Shown here: in pieces, positions 7,780 through 16,900 of the stretch
Numbering within the stretch: the stretch's first letter is position 1
How the letters are laid out: each line of letters starts with the position of its first letter
Notes under the pieces: model-generated
What the model was told of the DNA's origin: nothing
Seen by the model: only the letters and a program-made list of their open reading frames with translations
The model's database searches: none
Assembly (NCBI RefSeq): GCF_029542785.1
Contig: NC_083371.1
Location: forward strand, 310,001 to 374,000
DNA from: Malassezia japonica
Taxonomy: Eukaryota; Basidiomycota; Malasseziomycetes; Malasseziales; Malasseziaceae
DNA: 64,000 bases
Direction of reading: 5' to 3'
Position numbers and translations under genes: made by a program

Positions 7780-9453
7780 CTACGGATTTTGGCGCCGCCG
7801 CTCGAGTGCGGCGGCGTACGCATGCACCTTGCTGCGGTCGACGACGTGGACGTAGTACTTCCCGCTGCCGGCCGTCCAGCTCACGCTTCCGCTCGTATAG
7901 GTGCGCTCCTCGACGCGCAGGATCGCCGCTGGGGACGAGAGCGTGCGCTCCGTGAGCCGAAAGTCGCTCGGGACGAACGAGCGCAAGGACACTATCACCG
8001 AGCCCTCCTTCAGGTCGAGGAACAGGAGCGAGAGCGTGTCGTTCGTCTGGGGCCGGAACGCATAGTTGTTGACTAGCACAAGGTCAGCGTCGCGCAGCAC
8101 GGTGCGCACCGGCTCCGAGTCGGTAAAGTCGGCGCACCACGCCTCCATGCGCGGCCCGCCGCAGAGGCCCCACATCTTCCAGCGCGCGGCCGACTCGCGC
8201 AGCTGCGCCTGCGCGAGCTCGCTGGGGATCGGCATGTACTCGCAGCCGTATGCCGCGCATCCCGTCTGCAGCGACGCCTGGACAATCAGGTTGCCGATTC
8301 CGCTGCCGAGGTCGACAAACACCGACTGGGGCCCGAGCTGCGCCAGGCGGCACACTTCGCTCAGGAACGGCGGGAGCATCTCGCCATACACATTATCCGA
8401 GAACGCCTCGTACTGCTTCAGCTTCTCGACGTGCGGCGCAGCGGCGCGCGCATACACCTGGTCCTGCACCGCGCGCCAGACGCTCTCGGGCACGCCGTGC
8501 GTGGCGCCGAGGGTGCGCAGGTGCGCCTCGACCACGCCCTCGTCCTTGAGTGCGTTGAGCAGCGCATTAAAGCGCTGCACAGTGCGCACAAACAGGCCGC
8601 CGTGCCGGCGGTTGCGTGCCTTGGTAAAGCTGCGCAGGATCGAGTCCGTGTCCAGCGCGTCCTCCGACAGGCTCTGCGACATGGGCGATGCGCCGTCCAC
8701 GAGCGGCGTCGAGTCGCGTGAGCTGCTGTCGCGCGTGCGCGCCCGCGCACGCCACTCGGCGAGCGGCACGCCGGTGCTGCTCGACACGTCGAGTGCCTCG
8801 AGCGCTCCAAACTCGCTTTGGCGCTCTTTTGGGATATAATGGGCGACGATCGCGCCGACGGTGCGCAAGAGGTCGGCGATCGGATCGTACTCGTCCGTGT
8901 CCTTGGGCACAAGGAGCAGGAACGATTCCTGGGCGTCGGGCGCAGGATATGCGAGCGACACGACTGTTTCGTCGGGAATCCCCTCGAAGAACGGGAGGTA
9001 CGTCGCACTGGATGTGCGAACCAGTGCTTCGCTCGACATTGCCGCGCCGGGCTCCTTATCAAGCACCGCGTACCCGTCTTTCGGCACGATGGTGCGCGGC
9101 GCGTTGTACTGAAACGGCCGCCCCGGCACTGCGTCAAACATGGAGCGCGGCTTCGCTTTTGGCTCCTCCTCGCCCTCGCTCACCGATACACGGCGTGCTT
9201 TCTTCGCCGGGCGCGGTGCCTCGGCGCGTTTTTTATCCGCGGCGGCGACTTGTTCGGCGAGACGCGCCTGGTGCGCCGCGACGCGCTCTTTTTCGATGCG
9301 CTCCTGCACGGCCGCAGGGAGCGCATTGTGGCGCTTTTCCGAGGACACCTGCCGCCTCTGTGACACCGGTGCGGCCTGTGCCACCCGCGTCGTGGTCACA
9401 ACCGCGGCGCCGGGCGGCCGCCCCTTGCGCGCCTTGCCGCCGAAGAAGTCCAT
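7780..9453 (-). CDS. DOT1: Histone H3-Lys79 methyltransferase
   Basis: Nuclear SAM-dependent methyltransferase acting on H3K79 in nucleosomes. 557 aa, ATG at 9453. The N-terminal third is low-complexity and Lys/Arg/Glu-rich (about 1-90), as in yeast Dot1, where it binds DNA and histone H4. The catalytic region occupies roughly 330-540: D1-loop region YEAFSDNVYGEMLPPFL, SAM-binding motif I VDLGSGIGNLIVQ (about 380), CEYMPIP, then VNNYAF (about 460) in place of the usual VNNFAF, and SLRSFVPSDFRL. The 54-bp gap to CMK1 contains a perfect GTCACGTGAC palindrome. The gene is intronless. Confidence 0.92.
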   Translation of the reverse strand: MDFFGGKARKGRPPGAAVVTTTRVAQAAPVSQRRQVSSEKRHNALPAAVQERIEKERVAAHQARLAEQVAAADKKRAEAPRPAKKARRVSVSEGEEEPKAKPRSMFDAVPGRPFQYNAPRTIVPKDGYAVLDKEPGAAMSSEALVRTSSATYLPFFEGIPDETVVSLAYPAPDAQESFLLLVPKDTDEYDPIADLLRTVGAIVAHYIPKERQSEFGALEALDVSSSTGVPLAEWRARARTRDSSSRDSTPLVDGASPMSQSLSEDALDTDSILRSFTKARNRRHGGLFVRTVQRFNALLNALKDEGVVEAHLRTLGATHGVPESVWRAVQDQVYARAAAPHVEKLKQYEAFSDNVYGEMLPPFLSEVCRLAQLGPQSVFVDLGSGIGNLIVQASLQTGCAAYGCEYMPIPSELAQAQLRESAARWKMWGLCGGPRMEAWCADFTDSEPVRTVLRDADLVLVNNYAFRPQTNDTLSLLFLDLKEGSVIVSLRSFVPSDFRLTERTLSSPAAILRVEERTYTSGSVSWTAGSGKYYVHVVDRSKVHAYAAALERRRQNP

Positions 9454-9464
9454 CGGTGGTGGTG

Positions 9465-9474
9465 GTCACGTGAC
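9465..9474. promoter_or_regulatory. GTCACGTGAC palindrome (E-box) between DOT1 and CMK1
   Basis: A perfect 10-bp palindrome centred on CACGTG in the 54-bp divergent intergenic region. CACGTG is the site of bHLH factors such as Cbf1 and Pho4 in fungi. Which factor binds here is unknown. Confidence 0.35.
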
Positions 9475-9507
9475 CCACACCGCCCTTGCGACACGCCTCG
9501 AGACGGG

Positions 9508-10566
9508 ATGGCGGCGAACGCGGGTCAGAAGCCGGCGACGGTGCCGTGCGCATACAAGACGGGACGCACGCTCGGACAAGGAACCTACGCAGTCGTGAAA
9601 GAGGCCGTGCATATCGAGACCGGAAAGTATTATGCATGCAAGGTAATTAGCAAGAGCCTGATGCGGGGTCGTGAGCACATGGTGCGCAATGAGATTGCGT
9701 CGCTGAAGCGCGTCTCGGTCGACCACAAAGGCATTGTGTCGCTGGTGGACTACTTTGAGACGATGAACAACCTGTACCTCGTGACTGACCTGTGCCAGGG
9801 CGGCGAGCTCTTTGACCGCATCTGCGAGCGGGGCAGCTACTACGAGAAGGATGCTGCGCAAATTATCCGCACGGTCCTCGAGGCGGTGGCCTATCTGCAC
9901 GACCAAGGCATCGTGCACCGCGACCTGAAGCCAGAGAACCTCCTCTTCCGCGACCGCTCGGAGCACTCGGACCTCCTCATTGCCGACTTTGGTCTCTCGC
10001 GCATGGTCGACGACGAAAAGATGACCGCGCTCAGCACGACGTGTGGTACGCCTGGGTACATGGCGCCCGAGATCTTTAAAAAGACGGGCCACGGCAAGCC
10101 GGTAGACATGTGGGCGATGGGCGTCATTACCTACTTCCTCCTCTGCGGCTACACGCCCTTCGACCGCGACTCGGGCATGGAGGAGATGCAGGCAATCGTG
10201 CACGCCGACTACAAATTCGAGCCGGTCATTTACTGGCAAGGCGTCTCGGAGGACGCGCGCGACTTTATCCGGCGCCTCCTCACGATTAGCCAGGACGACC
10301 GCATGACCGCACACCAGGCGCTCGAGCACCCGTGGATCAAGAGCGTGGACGTGCCCGAGGAAGCCGGCCAAAAGGACCTGCTGCCGGACATCAAGTCGGC
10401 CTTCAACGCGAAGCGGACGTTCCGCAAGGCGGTCAACGGCATCCGCATCATCAACCGCCTGCGCTCCGAAACGCAGGAACATCAGCTCGCTCGCCAGCAG
10501 ATGGAGCAGATCCACAAGCAGGCCCAGGAGGAGTCGGACCACCTCGACCAGGTCTGGGCCCCATAG
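9508..10566 (+). CDS. CMK1: Calcium/calmodulin-dependent protein kinase
   Basis: Ser/Thr kinase of the CaMK group. 352 aa from the ATG at 9508, intronless. Kinase landmarks: glycine loop LGQGTYAVVKEA, catalytic Lys in YACKVISK, HRDLKPENLL (about 137), ADFGLSR (about 158-164), CGTPGYMAPE and PVDMWAMGVITYFLLCGYTP. After the kinase domain comes a basic amphipathic helix (AFNAKRTFRKAVNGIRIINR), placed and composed as an autoinhibitory/calmodulin-binding segment. A short Gln/Glu-rich tail ends the protein. It fits fungal Cmk1/Cmk2; I cannot separate those paralogues from sequence alone. MCD4 starts 48 bp downstream on the same strand. Confidence 0.9.
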   Translation: MAANAGQKPATVPCAYKTGRTLGQGTYAVVKEAVHIETGKYYACKVISKSLMRGREHMVRNEIASLKRVSVDHKGIVSLVDYFETMNNLYLVTDLCQGGELFDRICERGSYYEKDAAQIIRTVLEAVAYLHDQGIVHRDLKPENLLFRDRSEHSDLLIADFGLSRMVDDEKMTALSTTCGTPGYMAPEIFKKTGHGKPVDMWAMGVITYFLLCGYTPFDRDSGMEEMQAIVHADYKFEPVIYWQGVSEDARDFIRRLLTISQDDRMTAHQALEHPWIKSVDVPEEAGQKDLLPDIKSAFNAKRTFRKAVNGIRIINRLRSETQEHQLARQQMEQIHKQAQEESDHLDQVWAP

Positions 10567-10614
10567 TCCTCCACATGAGCACGTGTATGCGCACGTTCTT
10601 CGCGTTGCTTTCAT

Positions 10615-13600
10615 ATGGGAGCAACGCGATCGCCGTGGGCGGCGCTGCGCCGCCTCGAGTTCTTTGCGGTTACGTTTGTGTTCCATTTAATATTCACTTG
10701 GTCGATCTTTGACATCTACTTCCGCTCGCCCGTCGTCCACCCGGCGCCGCGCTACAGCGTGCACGACGACGTGGAGGCGGCCGCACCGGCGGAGCGCGCC
10801 GTGTTGTTTGTCGCGGACGGGCTCCGGGCGGACACGCTGTTTAAGTGGCACGATATCGACAAGCTCCCGGAATGGGCGCGTGCGGACCTCGTCGCGATGA
10901 ACGCGGCGGACGAGACGTTTGACCGCGCCTTTCCGTCGGTGTTTGTGCGCAATGCCACGACCGACGCCGAGCCCGTGACGGACGCGGCGTACGTCGCGCC
11001 GTACCTGCGCAGCATCGCCAAGGAGCGGGGCACGTACGGCGTGAGCCACACGCGCGTCCCGACCGAGAGCCGCCCGGGACACGTCGCGCTGCTTGCGGGG
11101 ATGTACGAGGACATCAGCGCAGTGACCAAGGGATGGAAGGTGAACCCGATCGCATTCGACTCGCTCCTGAACCAGTCGTCGCACACGTTCGCGTACGGCT
11201 CGCCGGACATTGTGCCGATGTTTGCGCTCGGTGCACCGGGCAAGGTCGAGTCGGCCGTGTACGACGAGGCAGCCGAGGACTTTACCAAGGACGCCGTCGC
11301 GCTCGACGTGTGGGTCCTCGACGAGGTGCGCGCACTCCTGTCGCGGGCCAGGACCGACGCGGAGCTCGACCGCAAACTGCGTGCGCCGCGCACCTTTTTC
11401 TTCCTGCACCTCTTGGGCCTGGACACGACGGGGCACACCTACCGCCCGCTGTCTCCCGAGTACCTCGGCAACACAATTGTCGTCGATGCGATCGTGAAAG
11501 AGGTCGAGGCGATGCTCGATGCGTACTTTGGCGATGACCGCACGGCCTACATTCTCACCGCCGACCACGGCATGTCGCACCGCGGCAACCACGGCGACGG
11601 CGACCCGGACAATACGCGCACGCCGCTCATTGCATGGGGCGCAGGCGTGCCGACGCCGCAGCGCGCCAAGTCGTACGAGTTCCCCACGGACGACTACTAC
11701 GAAAACTGGGAGCTCGAGGCGTTTGCGCGCAACGACATTGACCAGGCCGACCTTGCGCCGCTCATTTCGGCGCTCGTCGGCATGCCGGTGCCGGCAAACT
11801 CGGAAGGCCACCTGCCGTTTGCGTACCTCGACGCACCGCCGGCGTACGCGGCGCACGCGGCGCGCGCAAACGCGCGCCAGGTGCTCGAGGTGTACCGCGT
11901 CAAGCACGACGATCTCGCCACGCGCATGCGCGCCTTTGTCCCGTATGCGCCGCTCGATACGCCCGGGCGCCCGGGCGACACGCATCTCGCCGAGATCGAC
12001 GCGCGGATCGCCGAGGGCGACTTTGAAGAGGCACAGGAGCTGTGCTCCGACCTGATCCACGCCGCCCTGCGCGGCGCGGCGTACCTGCACAAGTACGACG
12101 CCAAGACGCTGATCACGGTTGTGGTGCTCGGCTACATTGGCGTGATTTTGTACGGCGTCACGTTCCTGCTGCACTATGGCCTGGAAGAGAGCATGCCGGC
12201 GTACCGTCTCGCGCTCGTGCCTCTTGCGGTAGTCCTTGCGGCGCTCGCAGCGGTCTGGGCGCAGTTCTTTGCGAACCGCGCGCCAGAGATGTACTTTGTG
12301 TACAGCGGCGCGTGTGCGTGCGTCTGGGCGATGGTCGCGCTGCGCATGCACGTCATCTCGTCGGTGCTCACGCAGACGGCTGCGCCGTACATGGCACAAG
12401 GCTCGTCGAAGCGCGACGCGTACGGATGGGCCATTGCGCGTGTCGTCCTCTATGCCGCGTTTACAATCGGGATGCTCGAGGCCGCTGCGTATGCCTACAC
12501 GCACCGCTTGATGTGGACCGGCATTCTGCTTCTCGGCGCGACGTGGCCCTTTTTGCTTTCGCGCTCGTTCCAGCAAGCGCACGAGCTCGGGGCGCTCTTT
12601 TGGATCTTTGGGTGCTCGATGTGTGCCGTGTTTACCGCGCTTTCCACCGAGAAGGACGAGAGCGTGACGCAGCTTGTGCTCGGTGGGCTGCTCTTTTTCG
12701 CGATCGGCGTGCTGATCTACGCGAACCCCGCAACGTTCCTGGTGAACGCCGACTACCTCGGCCGCGACAAACAGGTCGCGGCGATGGTCACGGCCAAGTC
12801 GAAAGAGAACCTCGAGGAGCTGAAGAAGCTCGCGGACGAGGATACCGAGGACCCCGTGAGCTTCCTTCCCCGCACGCGTGCCGCGCTCGCCGTCGAGCTC
12901 GTGCTGATGCTCGTCGCGGTGCTCACGACCGCGACGTCGGCCGGGAGCCTGCGCCGCAAGGAAGGCCTGCCGCTTGCGAACCAGGTTGCGGCGTGGTCCG
13001 TGCTTGTGCTCGCGCTCGCGATCCCCTTTCTCGTGGGCTTTCAGCGCCCCAAGGCGCATGGCGGCAAGCAGTACGCCCAGCCGATGCGCCAGCGCATTGT
13101 CCTGCTCCTCTTTGGCTTTGCGCCGATCTTTGTGCTGCTCTCGCTCCGCGACGAGGTCTTTTTCTTCTTCTGCTACTCGCTCCTGGTCCTCACCTGGGCG
13201 CACCACGAGGCGGAGCTCGCGCGCGAGCGCTGCCTGATGGAGGCCCACAGCGAGAAGCGCACGAGCGCGCCCGCGCTCCGTGGCATGGTGCTGGATGACG
13301 TGCGTGTCGGCCTGTTCTACTTCTTGCTGCTCAACGTCGGCTTCTTTGGCACCGGCAACGTCGCGTCCATTTCCTCGTTCTATTTGTCGCCTGTCTACCG
13401 GCTGCTGCCCGTCTTCAACCCCTTTTGGATGGCCGCCTTGCTCGTGCTCAAGCTCATTATCCCCTTTATTCTACTCTCCTGTGTACTCGCTGCGCTCTGC
13501 GCGCAGCGCGCCGAATGGCGCATGTACCCCCCCATCTCGAGCCGTGTGCCGATTCTCGCGAGCGGTCTTGGCGTGCGCGACGTGTACATCCCCCTGACCG

Positions 13601-13788
13601 CCGCTGCGCTCGCTGGCGACGTGCTCGCGCTCAACTTCTTCTTCGCTTTGCGCGACACCGGGTCGTGGCTCGAGATCGGCCAGTCCATCACGCACTTTGT
13701 CATGGCGAACCTGATGCAGATGTACATGCTCGTGATTGCCGCCCTAGGCGCCGTCCTGATCGGCGCGCGCACGGCGCACTCTTTGTAG
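10615..13788 (+). CDS. MCD4: GPI ethanolamine phosphate transferase 1 (PIG-N family)
   Basis: ER enzyme that adds ethanolamine phosphate to the first mannose of the GPI anchor. 1057 aa, intronless. Residues about 17-37 form a signal anchor. The luminal alkaline-phosphatase-like domain follows, with metal/nucleophile motif FVADGLRADTLF (Asp68), VPTESRPGHVALLAGMYED, LLGLDTTGHTYRP and TADHGMSHRGNHGDG (about 316-330). From about residue 495 the protein is a series of hydrophobic helices (I count a dozen or more), as in PIG-N. A charged loop (KSKENLEELKKLADEDTEDP) lies between helices near residue 735. Length and order match the family. Confidence 0.93.
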   Translation: MGATRSPWAALRRLEFFAVTFVFHLIFTWSIFDIYFRSPVVHPAPRYSVHDDVEAAAPAERAVLFVADGLRADTLFKWHDIDKLPEWARADLVAMNAADETFDRAFPSVFVRNATTDAEPVTDAAYVAPYLRSIAKERGTYGVSHTRVPTESRPGHVALLAGMYEDISAVTKGWKVNPIAFDSLLNQSSHTFAYGSPDIVPMFALGAPGKVESAVYDEAAEDFTKDAVALDVWVLDEVRALLSRARTDAELDRKLRAPRTFFFLHLLGLDTTGHTYRPLSPEYLGNTIVVDAIVKEVEAMLDAYFGDDRTAYILTADHGMSHRGNHGDGDPDNTRTPLIAWGAGVPTPQRAKSYEFPTDDYYENWELEAFARNDIDQADLAPLISALVGMPVPANSEGHLPFAYLDAPPAYAAHAARANARQVLEVYRVKHDDLATRMRAFVPYAPLDTPGRPGDTHLAEIDARIAEGDFEEAQELCSDLIHAALRGAAYLHKYDAKTLITVVVLGYIGVILYGVTFLLHYGLEESMPAYRLALVPLAVVLAALAAVWAQFFANRAPEMYFVYSGACACVWAMVALRMHVISSVLTQTAAPYMAQGSSKRDAYGWAIARVVLYAAFTIGMLEAAAYAYTHRLMWTGILLLGATWPFLLSRSFQQAHELGALFWIFGCSMCAVFTALSTEKDESVTQLVLGGLLFFAIGVLIYANPATFLVNADYLGRDKQVAAMVTAKSKENLEELKKLADEDTEDPVSFLPRTRAALAVELVLMLVAVLTTATSAGSLRRKEGLPLANQVAAWSVLVLALAIPFLVGFQRPKAHGGKQYAQPMRQRIVLLLFGFAPIFVLLSLRDEVFFFFCYSLLVLTWAHHEAELARERCLMEAHSEKRTSAPALRGMVLDDVRVGLFYFLLLNVGFFGTGNVASISSFYLSPVYRLLPVFNPFWMAALLVLKLIIPFILLSCVLAALCAQRAEWRMYPPISSRVPILASGLGVRDVYIPLTAAALAGDVLALNFFFALRDTGSWLEIGQSITHFVMANLMQMYMLVIAALGAVLIGARTAHSL

Positions 13789-13910
13789 CCAATCACAGAT
13801 AATCGTTTTCGGCCGAAACGCGTGGCAGCGACGGGGGCCGTGTCTCTTCGTCTTCCGTTGCGCGCAGCGCTGGGCACGAGCGCAGAGTTGCGTGGGCTAG
13901 CACAATCACT

Positions 13911-16900
13911 GTGCGGGGCATATCACCGATCGCGCAGACGCTCCGTTCGCAGGCACGCCTAGGCCTGACGCAGCGGCACTCGGACAGCCCGGAAAAAAGC
14001 GAGGACCGTGCGGAGAGCGACGTTTCGGCGCCCGTACTGGCCGAGCGACAGATTGCCTTTCTCGTTTGGCATTTGTGCGAAGGGAACTTTGACGAGACCC
14101 TCGCGGAGCTTCATCTCCTCGTCAACGAGTTTGGCGTGCGTGCACAGCACGCACTGGCACACGAACTGCACAGCAGTCCTACTTCCCCTTTTCTACGCCG
14201 CGCTCGCAACGAGTGCATCACCTCGGGCCTTGTCTCGCAAGATATGTTTACCCCCCTTCCCGACGTGAACCCCAATACGCTTGCCGGCCTCCCGGCCGAT
14301 GCAGGCGGCGCGACCGTCCTCGACGCCGCGCTCGAACACCTGGCCCGCGCGCGCCAAGCAGCGCTCGCCCCTCAGGCACTCGCCGCGTTCCTCGCGTCGT
14401 TCCTCGAGGGCGACGGGCCGCTGCTCTGCGCACAGCGCCAACAGCTGGTCTCGGCGGTGAGCGAGCGCGTAAGCGCCGACGCCTTTGCCCAGGCCATTTC
14501 GCAGGCGCTGCCCAAGCTCGGCAAGCGCACGCTTGCCGAGGCGCTTCTGGACCTTGGGCCGGACGGCCTGCCCACCGTTGAGCTCGCCGAGGGCGTGCTG
14601 CGCCACTTTTCCTTTGCGCCGAGCGCACAGAGCGTTGCGCAGCTCCTCGGCACGCTCCTCTCGGCCCCGGATGCCTCCGCGCGGCCGCTGACCAACTTTG
14701 AGGCGCTGACGCGCGCCGTTGCCAAGAGCGACAAGGGCCTGTCGTGGGCCAAGGCGATCCGCGGCCTCGACAAGCTCGAGTACGCGGCCTTTACGCCGAG
14801 CGTCGCGCTGGGCACGGCGCTTGCCGCGGTGCTGCGGGCCGCGCCCACGGCCGATAGCCTGAGCGATGCGGGCGACGTTGCGGTCGCGGGCCTGTGGGGC
14901 GTCTGGACGCACCGCCTGCGCCAGCTGCAGCTGCTGTACAGCCTGCTGGTGCTCGGCGAAGATACCTTTACGTTCTCGGCGCTGCCTACGCGCCGCATCC
15001 TCACGCTCGAGAGCATCGCTTCGGCGCCGGTCGCCGTCAAGACGCAGGGCCAGCACGCCCTGGACACGACGTGGAACTCGCTCGACCTCATCGAGACGCT
15101 CATGGAACTCGCGGGCAGCGCCCCGGGCGCCGAGGACAGTGCCGAGGTCGGCAAGGCCGTCACGGCGATCCTCGAGCGCGCGATCAAGACGCATGCCGAC
15201 ATTGTGTTGCTCGGCCTCGTGCAGCTGCCGCTGTCGACCAACGCGGTGCACCCCGAGCTGGTGAGCAAGCTCCTAGTGATGTTTTTGGCAGGACACGCAC
15301 AGCACCAGCTCGTCTTTTGGACACTGTACCACACGCAGTCGAAGCTCTTTTTTGAGCTGCTCTTGCGTGTGTACGCCGAGAGCCCGCTGCACCTCACGCG
15401 CATCGTCGAGGTCGCGCAGGAGCTCGGGTTTGTCGACCGTCTCTTGGAGCTGCGCCCTCTTGCGTTTGCGATGGACGCGGCGGCGTTTGCTGCGCGCCGC
15501 GACCTCGTCGCGCTCGAGCCGTGGCTGCAAAAGCTCATCGGTGAGGAGTCGCACGTCATCCACGCCGCGCTCGAGTTCTTGGAAGGCAAGATCAAGGCGG
15601 ATCTGCTCCGCCGCGACCCCCAGATCGAGCCGACGTTTGTGCCGCTGAGCGTGCAGTCCGTCGCGACATTCCTGCGCGTGCTGCGCGCCAACGGCGACAG
15701 CATGAGCCCGGAAGAGATTGAGCACTTCAAGGTCGTGCGCAACCTCTGCCTGCAGCTTCACCCCCGCCTCATGACGCTCACGCCGGGGCCGGAGAGTGTC
15801 GAGCCGGGCCTGTCCGTGGCGTCCTTCTCAAAAGAGATCCACCGCGAGGCGGATTCGTGGTACCGCCAGATGTACGAGGAAAAGACGAGCGTCGACGACA
15901 TTATTGCGCTCCTGCAGCGGTGCAAGCTGTCGGACGAGCCGCACGACCACCAGCTCTTTGCCTGCATGGTGCACACGCTCTTTGACGAGCACCGCTGGTT
16001 CGAGCTGTACTATCCCCCGCGCGAGCTGCTGATGACTGCCGTCGTCTTTGGCTCGCTGATCCAGTACCAGTTGGTGGACTCGATCCCCTTGGGCATTGCG
16101 ATCCGGTATGTGCTTGACGCGCTTCGCTCGCCGCCGGACTCGACCATGTTCCACTTTGGTATCCAGGCTTTGCTGCGCTTCCAGACGCGCCTCGCCGAGT
16201 GGCCGCAGCTGTGCCATGCGCTGCTTGCGCTGCCCCAGCTGCAGCAGACGCACCCCGAGATTGTCAACGTGGTGAACCACGCGCTGGCCAACGCCAAGAG
16301 CGGCAAGGTGCCGCCGCCGCCGCCGGTGCCCGACACGCGCAGCTTCCCTGCGATCAACCCAGAGACGCTCCCGCCCAACGACGGGCAGCAGCAGCCGACC
16401 GAAGAGGTCTCGGACAAGATCCTCTTTGTGATCAACAACCTCACTGCCGCGAACCTCGACGCGAAGCTGCCGGGCCTGCGCGATATGATCTCGACCGAGA
16501 TCCTGCACTGGTTCGCCAAGTACCTCGTGATTGAGCGTGCGAGCATCGAGCCGAACAACCACGACCTGTACATGCAGGTGCTCGACGGGATCGAGCAGCC
16601 GGCCGTCTTCCGCTACGTCCTGTACGAGACGCTCGTCAAGCTCAAGTCGCTGCTCGAGAGCGAAAAGACGATGCAGTCGACCTCGGAGCGCACCGTGCTC
16701 AAGAACCTCGCGTCGTGGCTCGGCAGCGCCACGCTGGCCAAGAACAAGCCGATCCGCTTCCGCAACCTCGCGCTGAAGGAGCTCCTGCTCCAGGGCCACG
16801 AGTCCGGCCGCCTGATTGTCGTGATTCCGTTCGTGTGCAAGGTGCTGGAGCACTGCGCGACGTCGGACGTCTTCCAGCCGCCGAACCCGTGGCTGATGGC

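Noticed and set aside
10687..13248. Long antisense frame (853 codons) across MCD4
   Set aside because: Arg/His/Val-rich translation typical of the opposite strand of GC-rich coding DNA; no domain. The same applies to other long antisense frames, such as 15828-18056 across NOT1.
13953..13973. Possible 21-nt GC-AG intron ending CTGACGCAG near the NOT1 start
   Set aside because: The 3' end matches the consensus, but the donor would be GC and the length 21 nt in frame, so sequence alone cannot decide. It does not provide a start codon either.
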